Assembly: GCA_963974265.1 (NCBI GenBank)
Contig: CAXBDR010000014.1
Location: forward strand, 1-33,749
Direction of reading: 5' to 3'
DNA length: 33,749 bases
From: CAISIP01 sp963974265
Lineage (GTDB): Bacteria > Pseudomonadota > Gammaproteobacteria > Burkholderiales > Burkholderiaceae_C
How positions within the stretch are numbered: position 1 is the stretch's first letter; each line of letters begins with the position of its first letter. Positions 17,247 through 24,042 of the stretch are shown in pieces. The notes beneath the pieces are model-generated. The model was not told where the DNA came from and searched no databases. It saw only the letters and a list, made by a program, of their open reading frames with translations. A program made the translations under genes and the position numbers.

Positions 17247-18029
17247 TCAGCGAAACTTGCTGAAGTCCGGCTTGCGCTTTTCCAAAAAGGCGTTCGCACC
17301 CTCCATCTGCTCGCCGGTCTCGAAATAGTTGGGTGCCACTTCCTCGATCAACTCCTTCATGTCGCGGGCCATGATCGGCTGCATGTGGTGGTAGAACGAA
17401 CGCTTGACAATGCGCAGGCAGGTCGGACTCAGTGAAAGCAGTTCGTCGGCGAACTTGCGCACCTCGTCGTCGAGCTTGTCCATCGGCACCACCGAATTGG
17501 CCAGGCCCCAGTCCAGCGCTTGCTTGGCGGTATAGCGCCGGCACAGCATCCACAGCTCGCGTGCGCGCTTGTGGCCCAGCACATTGGCCGAATGCGACAC
17601 GATATAGCCGCCCGCCGGAGAGCCGACCCGCGGCCCGTTCTGGCCGAAAATGGCGTGTTCAGCGGCCACGGTAAAGTCGCAGAAATAGGCGATGTGGTGA
17701 CCGCCGCCAATGGCGTAGCCGTTGACGCGTGCGATCACCGGCTTGGGGCACTCGACGATCTGGCGGTTGAAGGTGAAGTTCAGGTCTTCCAGGCCGCTCT
17801 TGCCGCCAGCGCCTTTTTCCCAGTTGACGTCGCCACCGACGCAAAATGCCCGCTCACCGGTACCGGTGAGCACGATGACGCCGACCTTGGGGTCGGTCGA
17901 TGCCACGTCGAAAAGGCGTTGCATCTCCACGATGTTGTCGCCAGTGAAGGCGTTCAGGCTCTTGGGCCGGTTGATGGTGATGGTGCCGACGTAATCCTTG
18001 ACGTCGAAATAGATTTCCTTGTCAGACAT
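17247..18029 (-). CDS. MenB/BadI-like crotonase (possible ring-cleaving or C-C hydrolase)
   Basis: Crotonase-fold protein of 260 residues that resembles naphthoate synthase MenB and 2-ketocyclohexanecarboxyl-CoA hydrolase BadI more than ordinary hydratases. The second oxyanion segment is GYAIGGGHHIA, so His112 replaces Glu144. GQNGPRVGS follows, with Gly132 in place of Glu164, as in MenB/BadI. The later ELWMLCRRYTAKQALDWGLAN also fits that group. The aspartate in the SFDGGY segment of MenB is Ala139 here (SPAGGY), so chemistry may differ. BadI-type enzymes open a ring by reverse Claisen/Dieckmann cleavage. AAAGGAG lies before the ATG. It is the last gene of the minus-strand operon, 126 nt after acetoacetyl-CoA synthetase, a larger gap than elsewhere in that operon. 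Confidence 0.82.
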   Translation of the reverse strand: MSDKEIYFDVKDYVGTITINRPKSLNAFTGDNIVEMQRLFDVASTDPKVGVIVLTGTGERAFCVGGDVNWEKGAGGKSGLEDLNFTFNRQIVECPKPVIARVNGYAIGGGHHIAYFCDFTVAAEHAIFGQNGPRVGSPAGGYIVSHSANVLGHKRARELWMLCRRYTAKQALDWGLANSVVPMDKLDDEVRKFADELLSLSPTCLRIVKRSFYHHMQPIMARDMKELIEEVAPNYFETGEQMEGANAFLEKRKPDFSKFR

Positions 18030-18155
18030 GCGGGTTCTCCTTTGAGGGTGGTTTTAAAAAAGGGGCGGACTGCGGGCACCGCCAGGATGCGGTGTCAGTT
18101 CTTGATCACGAAGCGCGCCCGGACGCTGTTTTGGCCTCGATCTGTACTCATCGAA
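18030..18155 (-). other. Intergenic gap with a weak hairpin
   Basis: Read on the minus strand, CACCGC and GCGGTG pair around a 6-nt loop (18077-18094), and a run of six T lies about 15 nt further on (18061-18056). The spacing is too long for a standard intrinsic terminator. It could attenuate transcription between acetoacetyl-CoA synthetase and the MenB/BadI-like gene, or be an mRNA processing or stability element. Confidence 0.3.
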
Positions 18156-20147
18156 TCATGCGTTCCCATTGCGGGCCAGGCGCCGCTGGGCGAACGCCAC
18201 GTACCAGTCAAGACTCGACGGATTGGCCAATGCGTCGCGGTTCGCCACCTTGTCGGGCGACTGGCCCAGCAGGAGATTTTTTACCGGCACCTCGAGCTTT
18301 TTGCCGGTCAGGGTGCGCGGCACCTCATCCACTGCGATCACCGCATTGGGGACATGGCGCGCAGACAACGCGGTGCCGATCGCAGACTTGATTCGCTGTT
18401 CCAGCGCCGAATCGAGCACATGGCCGGGCCGCAACACCACGAACAAGGGCATCCAGCTCTCGCGACCGAGGTATTCGAGGTCGACCACCAGACTGTCCAT
18501 CAACTCAGGCAATGCCTCGACGACACGATACAACTCACTGGTGCCCATTCGCACGCCGTGGCGGTTGATGGTGGCGTCGCTGCGGCCGTAGATGATGGCG
18601 CCCCCGCGCGGCGTGATGCGCAACCAGTCGCCGTGGCGCCAGACGCCGGGATAGGTGTCGAAATAGCTCTCGCGGTAGCGCATCGCGCCGGTGTCGTTCC
18701 AAAAATAAAGCGGCATCGACGGGATTGGCTTGGTGCACACCAGTTCGCCGACCTCATCGACGAGTGGGTGTCCGGCTTCGTCCCAGGCCTCGACGCTGGC
18801 ACCCAGACAACGTACCTGCATCTCGCCCACTACCACCGGTTGCGTTGGAATGCCGCCGACAAAGGCGCCGGCGAAGTCGGTGCCGCCGGACATCGGGGTC
18901 AGCCAGACGTCGCGTCCGACTTTGTCGTAGACCCACCGATAACTCTCCGCCGACAGAGGCGATCCGGTAGAGCCGATCGTGCGCAACTTGCCCAGTGCGG
19001 CCAGGTTGCGCGGCTCGATGCCGTTCTTCTCACACATTGCGAAAAACGCAGCGCCAGCCCCGAAGAAGTCAAGATTCATTTCGCCGCAAAAACGCCACAG
19101 CGTCGAATAGTCGGGCCAAGCCGGGTTGCCGTCATATACGCACATCGTGGCGCCGACCAGGAGCGCCGCGACATTGAGATTCCACATGACCCATCCGGTG
19201 GTCGTAAACCAGTGAAAGCGATCGGTGGCGGCGACATCGTTGTGCAACGCCATGGTCTTGACATGTTCGAGGAGTATGCCGCCATGCCCGTGCACGATGG
19301 GTTTTGGCAAGCCCGTCGTTCCCGAGGAATAGACAACCCACAGTGGGTGGTCAAAGGGCTGCAGGTCGATCTGCAACGTGGCGTCGCGCCGCAGGGCATC
19401 GCGCCAGGCCACTGCCTTCGGCCACCGGATCGCGTCCGCTGAAATGTCGAGATTGGGTACCAGCAGCACGTGATCTACGCTCGGCAACTCTTCGACCAGG
19501 CGCCCCAGAACGTCGCCACGATCATGGGACTTGCCGCTCCACCAATATCCGTCGACCGCGATCAGCACCTTGGGCGCAATCTGGCGAAACCGGTCGAGCA
19601 CGGCGGACAGACCCATCTCGGGCGAGCACAGCGACCACACGGCGCCGACGCTGGCGGCGGCAAGAAAGGCCACCACGGTCTGCGGAATATTCGGTAGATA
19701 GGCCACCACGCGGTCGCCGCTCTTCACGCCGCGCTCACGCAACCATTGCGCGAGATTGGCTACATCGCGCTCGAGCTGCCGCCATGACATTTCAACCCGC
19801 GCGCCCGCCTCGTTGCGAAAGACGATGGCGGGTCGCACGTCGGTACTGTGCTTGAAGATCTGGCTGACGTAGTTGGTCCGTGCACCCGGAAACCAGCGCG
19901 CGCCCGGCATCGATTGATCCGCCAACACCGGAACGCGATCCCCTTCGATCGGCAGGTCGAAGTGCTCGATGAACGCAGTCCAGAAAGCTTCTGGGTCGGC
20001 CACCGACCAGCGCCACAACTCACCGTAATCCGCGAACTGCAACCCTTTTTCGATCCGCAGCCAGTCGGTGAACTGCGTGATGCGGGCACGGGCCACACGC
20101 TCGGGCGACGGACGCCAGATAACTTCGTCAGCGACGGGGGGCGTCAT
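18156..20147 (-). CDS. Acetoacetate-CoA ligase family protein
   Basis: A 663-residue adenylate-forming enzyme of the acetoacetyl-CoA synthetase family. It has the N-terminal cap typical of acetyl/acetoacetyl-CoA synthetases, the loop YSSGTTGLPKPIVHGHGG, the TTTGWVMWN segment, GRSDATINRHGVRMGTSE and the catalytic-lysine region RTLTGKKLEVPVK. It should activate acetoacetate or a similar 3-oxo acid with ATP and CoA. In this cluster it may recover a 3-oxo acid released by hydrolysis or a retro-Claisen step (inference). The ATG at 20147 is preceded by GAGGAGA. It sits 24 nt after the CoA-transferase gene and is probably in the same operon. The exact acid is uncertain because the family accepts several short 3-oxo acids. 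Confidence 0.88.
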   Translation of the reverse strand: MTPPVADEVIWRPSPERVARARITQFTDWLRIEKGLQFADYGELWRWSVADPEAFWTAFIEHFDLPIEGDRVPVLADQSMPGARWFPGARTNYVSQIFKHSTDVRPAIVFRNEAGARVEMSWRQLERDVANLAQWLRERGVKSGDRVVAYLPNIPQTVVAFLAAASVGAVWSLCSPEMGLSAVLDRFRQIAPKVLIAVDGYWWSGKSHDRGDVLGRLVEELPSVDHVLLVPNLDISADAIRWPKAVAWRDALRRDATLQIDLQPFDHPLWVVYSSGTTGLPKPIVHGHGGILLEHVKTMALHNDVAATDRFHWFTTTGWVMWNLNVAALLVGATMCVYDGNPAWPDYSTLWRFCGEMNLDFFGAGAAFFAMCEKNGIEPRNLAALGKLRTIGSTGSPLSAESYRWVYDKVGRDVWLTPMSGGTDFAGAFVGGIPTQPVVVGEMQVRCLGASVEAWDEAGHPLVDEVGELVCTKPIPSMPLYFWNDTGAMRYRESYFDTYPGVWRHGDWLRITPRGGAIIYGRSDATINRHGVRMGTSELYRVVEALPELMDSLVVDLEYLGRESWMPLFVVLRPGHVLDSALEQRIKSAIGTALSARHVPNAVIAVDEVPRTLTGKKLEVPVKNLLLGQSPDKVANRDALANPSSLDWYVAFAQRRLARNGNA

Positions 20148-20171
20148 TCTTGCATCTCCTCGAATGCCGGA

Positions 20172-21362
20172 TCAGATTGCCAGCCGCACGACTCGGTCCC
20201 GGACCAGGCGCGCAACCGCGTCCTTGTCGTAGCCGAGTTCAGCCAGCACGGCGGCACTGTGCTCGCCGGTTCGGGGCGGCGCTGCCATCTCTCCGGGGTG
20301 GTGCATTCCCTCGGACAACCTTGCCGGAAATGGAATCAGCGGAAACCCCGGGAGTTCCGGATGGGCCACGAAACGGCCGGCCAATACCGGGTCGGCCATG
20401 GCTTGCGACACCGTGTTCACCGGGCCGCAGGGAATGTCGGCGACCGCGAACGCCGCCACCCACTCGGCGGCTGTGCGGGCGACAAAGATCTGGCTCAACT
20501 CCGCCGCCATCCGGGGCCGGTGTGCCACACGGGCGGCATTGCTGGCGTAGCGGTCGTCGCTGACCCACTCGGGCCGCCCGATCACCTCGCAAAAACGGAC
20601 GAACGCGGCATCGCTGATCACCGATACGCTGAACCAGCGCCCGTCGGCTGCGCGGAAATGCCGGCTCGGCGCGGCAATTGGCAGGTTGATCGCGCGCGCC
20701 GGTTCGCGCTTCTCGATCGCATGCTCACCCACCTTGGCCGCCATGAAGTTGAACATCGTGTCCACCAGGGAAGTCTCGACGGCCTGGCCACGCCCGGTCT
20801 GCTTCCAGTGCATGATTGCGGCCAGGATACCGAAGGCGCCACACATGCCACAGGCCACGTCGACCAGTGGCAAGCCAACGCGAATCGGGTCGTCGTCCTC
20901 CTCTCCGCTGGCATAGAAACCGCCCGCCATGCCTTGTACGACGCTGTCGACAGCCGGCCGCAGACGGTAGTCGCCTTGTTCCCCAAAGGCACTGATTGCC
21001 GCGTAGACGATCTCCGGATTAATGGAACGCACGTCTGCGTAGGTCAGGGTATTGAGCTCGGCGAAGTCTGGGCGGAAGTTGTGCACCAGCACGTGTGAAC
21101 GGGCGATCAACTGATTGAGCACGGCGCGCCCCGCCGGCTTGCGAAAGTCCAGCGCCAATGATTCCTTGCCGCGATTGGACGTCATGAACGTGACGCTGGA
21201 CTCGCCGTAAAAAGGCGGTCCGAGATGTCGGCCATCTTCACCGGCCGGCACCTCTACCTTGATGACGCGGGCACCAAGATCAGCCAGCGCCATCGCCGCG
21301 TAGGGACCGGCGATGAGCCGCGACAGATCGACGACCGTAATTCCGTCGAGCACACCGGCCAT
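20172..21362 (-). CDS. CaiB/BaiF class III CoA-transferase
   Basis: A 396-residue family III CoA-transferase with the N-terminal DLSRLIAGPYAAMALADLGARVIKVE Rossmann start. Asp168 in LPLVDVACG corresponds to the aspartate that forms the acyl anhydride in formyl-CoA transferase (Asp169). The racemase-type His in the GHD motif is absent (AVDSVVQG), so transferase is favoured over racemase. It would move CoA from a donor thioester to the pathway acid, an ATP-free alternative to the ligases. It is second in the minus-strand operon, 12 nt after the crotonase and 24 nt before acetoacetate-CoA ligase. Donor and acceptor are unknown. Confidence 0.85.
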   Translation of the reverse strand: MAGVLDGITVVDLSRLIAGPYAAMALADLGARVIKVEVPAGEDGRHLGPPFYGESSVTFMTSNRGKESLALDFRKPAGRAVLNQLIARSHVLVHNFRPDFAELNTLTYADVRSINPEIVYAAISAFGEQGDYRLRPAVDSVVQGMAGGFYASGEEDDDPIRVGLPLVDVACGMCGAFGILAAIMHWKQTGRGQAVETSLVDTMFNFMAAKVGEHAIEKREPARAINLPIAAPSRHFRAADGRWFSVSVISDAAFVRFCEVIGRPEWVSDDRYASNAARVAHRPRMAAELSQIFVARTAAEWVAAFAVADIPCGPVNTVSQAMADPVLAGRFVAHPELPGFPLIPFPARLSEGMHHPGEMAAPPRTGEHSAAVLAELGYDKDAVARLVRDRVVRLAI

Positions 21363-21374
21363 GTCGCCTCTACC

Positions 21375-22175
21375 TTAGTTCTTGCTTTTGCCGCGCGCCC
21401 GGTCGCGAAAGGCCGCGATGCCGGCGCGATGCTCGGGCAGGTCTTCGAGTACGGCCATATGTGATGAAACCATGTCCAGGTGTGTTGGCAGCGACATCGT
21501 CTGACTTTGATAGACGGCGCGACGGAAGAACCGTACCGCCTGCTGCGGCTTCGATGCAATCGTGCGTGCCAGTTCATAGGTCTCTGCCAGCAGGTCGGCG
21601 TCGGGAACAACGCGATTGACCATGCCGATGCGCTCTGCCTCTTGCGCGCCTACAACACGGCCGGTCCAGAACAGTTCGAGCGCCCGTGCCGTGCCGATCA
21701 GGCGCGGCAGGAACCAGGAGCCCGCGTCACCGGCGATCAAACCCACGTTGATATAGGTCTCGGCGAGCGTCGCCGATTGGGCCATCAGACGCATATCGCA
21801 CATCAACGCCATATCCAGTCCGGCACCGCGCGCCGCGCCGTTGATCGCGGCGATGACCGGTTTTTCCGTACGCTCGAGCGCGAGCGGGATGCGGTGCACG
21901 TTGCGATAAAGGAAGTTCTTTCGCTCCAGGGCGTCCATGTCGCTGAACTTGGCCATCTCCTCAAAGTCGCCGCCAGCGCAAAACGCGCGCCCGGCACCCG
22001 TAACGACGACCACCTTGACCCGTTCGTCCGCTTCCGCCGACTCGAGCGCGCAGCGCCAGGCGTCGATCATGTTCAGATCAAACGCATTGAGTAGTTCGGG
22101 ACGGTTGAGTGTCAACGTGCCGACGCCATAGGCATCCACATCGAATTTGACAGGGGGCTCGCTCGGCATGCTCAT
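21375..22175 (-). CDS. Crotonase-family protein with altered catalytic residues
   Basis: Crotonase-fold protein of 266 residues. The first oxyanion segment is FCAGGDF (65-71) and the second GAARGAGLDMA. The two hydratase glutamate positions are Asp121 and Tyr141, so neither is Glu. The protein is likely an isomerase, hydrolase or other crotonase, not a classical hydratase. The C-terminus ends AFRDRARGKSKN. The ATG at 22175 is preceded by AAGGAA. A second Met two codons on is possible, and an upstream in-frame ATG lacks support. It is first in the minus-strand operon, divergent from the iclR-type gene, so it is probably controlled from the shared intergenic region. Confidence 0.83.
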   Translation of the reverse strand: MSMPSEPPVKFDVDAYGVGTLTLNRPELLNAFDLNMIDAWRCALESAEADERVKVVVVTGAGRAFCAGGDFEEMAKFSDMDALERKNFLYRNVHRIPLALERTEKPVIAAINGAARGAGLDMALMCDMRLMAQSATLAETYINVGLIAGDAGSWFLPRLIGTARALELFWTGRVVGAQEAERIGMVNRVVPDADLLAETYELARTIASKPQQAVRFFRRAVYQSQTMSLPTHLDMVSSHMAVLEDLPEHRAGIAAFRDRARGKSKN

Positions 22176-22434
22176 TGTTTCCTTCAAGTTCGGCAAATGG
22201 TAACATAACAAGTGTTAGTTTGGCACATTCAAAGGACATGCGCGAGGGCCCAAGAGATCTGGCACCTCCTTGGGCCCTCGCATTGACCCAGTGGCCCAGA
22301 TTCCTCAAGACGGCGACATGGAATCAGCGTGTCGACACTTGCCCAGTATCGCTTGACGGTTCTCCGGGCGGTTGATAACATGATCCTATGATGGAACAAA
22401 CGTTCTGATATCGGAACAAGTTGGAGGCAAATCA
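22176..22434. promoter_or_regulatory. Divergent control region between the crotonase operon and iclR-type gene
   Basis: On the plus strand TTGACG (22353-22358), a 17-nt spacer and TAACAT (22376-22381) form a good sigma-70 promoter for the regulator. GTTCTGATATCGGAAC (22402-22417) is a 16-bp palindrome with one mismatched pair, placed just after the expected start. A further GAAC/GTTC dyad (22394-22405) shares its left half-site. GGAACAA also recurs at 22393 and 22413, 20 bp apart. GTTC/GAAC half-sites in palindrome-plus-repeat arrangement recall IclR-family operators such as PcaU. GGAGG at 22422-22426 serves the GTG start. Toward the minus operon, TAACA-AG-TGTTA (22206-22217) is a second dyad near a possible promoter. 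All roles are inferred. Confidence 0.55.
22242..22281. repeat. 13-bp perfect inverted repeat (strong hairpin)
   Basis: GCGAGGGCCCAAG (22242-22254) and CTTGGGCCCTCGC (22269-22281) are exact reverse complements around a 14-nt loop. The stem is GC-rich, so a very stable hairpin would form in DNA or RNA of either strand. No T-run follows on either side. It lies between two divergent promoters and cannot be an ordinary terminator for either flanking gene. It may be a regulator-binding site, a leader RNA structure or a transcription insulator. Confidence 0.75.
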
Positions 22435-23280
22435 GTGGAGCTCATGCTCGCATCGTCGGAGCCGGACACCCCTGTCTTGCGCAGCGACCCCGCGCCAATG
22501 GCTCTGGTTCGTGTGCTGCGCGTATTGCGCTTGCTGGCCAACGAACCTGATGGGCAGACTTTGGCCCAGCTCATCAACGAGCTCGGCGCGCCCAAAACCA
22601 GCGTGCATTCCTTGTTGCGCGGCCTCGCCGCCGAAGGTTATGTGCAGCGGTACGGAGCGCTGTACCGGCTCGGCCCGGAGTCGTTCGTTCTTGGCGCGGC
22701 GCTTTTTTCAGCCCGCTCGCTGGCCGTCGTTGCGACACCGTTTCTTCGCGACGCGCGGGCGAAATCGGGCGAGACGCTCCTGCTCGCGGTCATTGATCCA
22801 TCCGCGGGTCGCCTCACATACACCCAGATTGTCGAGAGCCACAAACCGGTTCGCTACACCGTACCGGTGGGTACGACACGGCCGTTGTTTGCCAGCTCTG
22901 CCGGTCGCGTGCTGCTGGCGTACCAGGACCACGCGTGGCGGCGCGACTATCTCAAAAATGGCGATTTGCGCGCCATGACAGACCGCACTGTGACGGACCG
23001 GCGGCAATTGGCGCGCATCCTCGATCAGGTCCGGGCCGACGGATATGCAGTGACCATTGGCGAAGTCTCACCCGACGTGGCCGGATTTGCAGCGCCCATT
23101 TTCGAACCAGATGGTCAGGTAAAGGCTGCTTTGATTCTGGCCGCGCCGATCGAACGCGGTCGGGCGGTCGCAGAAAAGCTGATTCAAATCGTGATTGAAA
23201 CTGCCGCCCAACTCTCACAAGCCCTCGGTTATCGACCGACCGGAGATTGTTCACATCAACCAACCAAAGCCAGCAAATGA
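22435..23280 (+). CDS. IclR-family transcriptional regulator
   Basis: A 281-residue regulator. A winged helix-turn-helix spans about 22-80, with recognition region LINELGAPKTSVHSLLRGLAAEGYVQR. It is followed by the IclR effector domain (about 95-265), including TRPLFASSAGRVLLAY and a Gly/Ala-rich AAPIFEPDGQVKAALILAAP strand pair. IclR proteins bind small acids or CoA-pathway intermediates and act as repressors or activators. The GTG start is supported by GGAGG eight bases upstream. A palindrome lies between its promoter and start, suggesting autoregulation. Its stop overlaps the next crotonase ATG by ATGA, so regulator and enzyme are translationally coupled. It probably controls both flanking operons. 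Confidence 0.9.
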   Translation: MELMLASSEPDTPVLRSDPAPMALVRVLRVLRLLANEPDGQTLAQLINELGAPKTSVHSLLRGLAAEGYVQRYGALYRLGPESFVLGAALFSARSLAVVATPFLRDARAKSGETLLLAVIDPSAGRLTYTQIVESHKPVRYTVPVGTTRPLFASSAGRVLLAYQDHAWRRDYLKNGDLRAMTDRTVTDRRQLARILDQVRADGYAVTIGEVSPDVAGFAAPIFEPDGQVKAALILAAPIERGRAVAEKLIQIVIETAAQLSQALGYRPTGDCSHQPTKASK

Positions 23281-24038
23281 GCAACGAGATACTTTATGAA
23301 GTCAACGATGGCATAGCCGTCATCACCATCAACCGGCCCGAACGCAAGAATGCCATCAACAGGGCCGTGCGGGAGGGCCTGTTTGCGGTCTGGCCGCGGT
23401 TCGAGGCCGACGACAACGCCCAGGTGGCGATCCTCACTGGCGCTGGCGACACCTTCTGCGCCGGCATGGACCTGGTCGAGGCAGCCGATACGCAACTGCG
23501 CATTCCACCAAAGAATTTCATTCCGGTACTTGGCGACAACATTGAAGTCACCAAACCAGTCATCGCGGCGGTGCAGGGCTACGCATACGCCGGTGGTTGG
23601 CTGTTGGCACAGATGTGCGACCTGTGTGTGGCCGACGAAACGGCCAAGTTCGCAATCACAGAAGGGCGGGTCGGCCGCGGCATGCCATGGGCTTCACCGC
23701 TCATCCACATGCTTCCGCAAAGGATTCTGATGGAAGTGACGATGACCTGCGACCCATTGTCGGCACAGCGCGCCTACGAACTCGGGTACGTGAACCGTGT
23801 GACGCCCAAGGGTCAGGCGCTGCAGGGTGCCAAGGAACTCGCGGCGCGGATCACGGTCAACGCGCCACTTACCGTACGCGGCGCCAAGGAAATGGTTCGC
23901 ATGGCCACCGAAATGGGCCGCACGGCCGCATTGCGCGCCTCCGCTCGTGCTTTTGATTCGGTGTACCTGAGTGAAGATGCTCTCGAAGGACCACGGTCAT
24001 TTCGCGAGAAGCGCAAACCACAATGGAAAGGACGATGA
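23277..24038 (+). CDS. Crotonase-family protein keeping only the second glutamate
   Basis: Crotonase-fold protein of 253 residues. Oxyanion segments are FCAGMDL (60-66) and GYAYAGGWLLA. The first hydratase glutamate position is Leu109, while the second, 20 residues later, is Glu129 in ITEGRVG. One catalytic glutamate remains, the opposite arrangement to the crotonase at 5939. Isomerase, dehydratase or another reaction is possible. The C-terminus ends FREKRKPQWKGR. The ATG is embedded in the regulator stop (ATGA), and the MmgE/PrpD gene starts four bases after its own stop. An upstream in-frame ATG lies in the regulator gene and is rejected. Confidence 0.84.
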   Translation: MSNEILYEVNDGIAVITINRPERKNAINRAVREGLFAVWPRFEADDNAQVAILTGAGDTFCAGMDLVEAADTQLRIPPKNFIPVLGDNIEVTKPVIAAVQGYAYAGGWLLAQMCDLCVADETAKFAITEGRVGRGMPWASPLIHMLPQRILMEVTMTCDPLSAQRAYELGYVNRVTPKGQALQGAKELAARITVNAPLTVRGAKEMVRMATEMGRTAALRASARAFDSVYLSEDALEGPRSFREKRKPQWKGR

Positions 24039-24042
24039 CATC

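Noticed and set aside
18077..18094. Intrinsic terminator after acetoacetate-CoA ligase
   Set aside because: The stem is only 6 bp and the T-run starts about 15 nt beyond it, so it does not meet the usual structure. Kept only as a weak hairpin.
17520..19442. 640-codon plus-strand open frame opposite the acetoacetate-CoA ligase and MenB/BadI-like genes
   Set aside because: It is antisense to two well-supported genes, its translation has no recognisable domains, and long antisense frames are expected in high-GC DNA.
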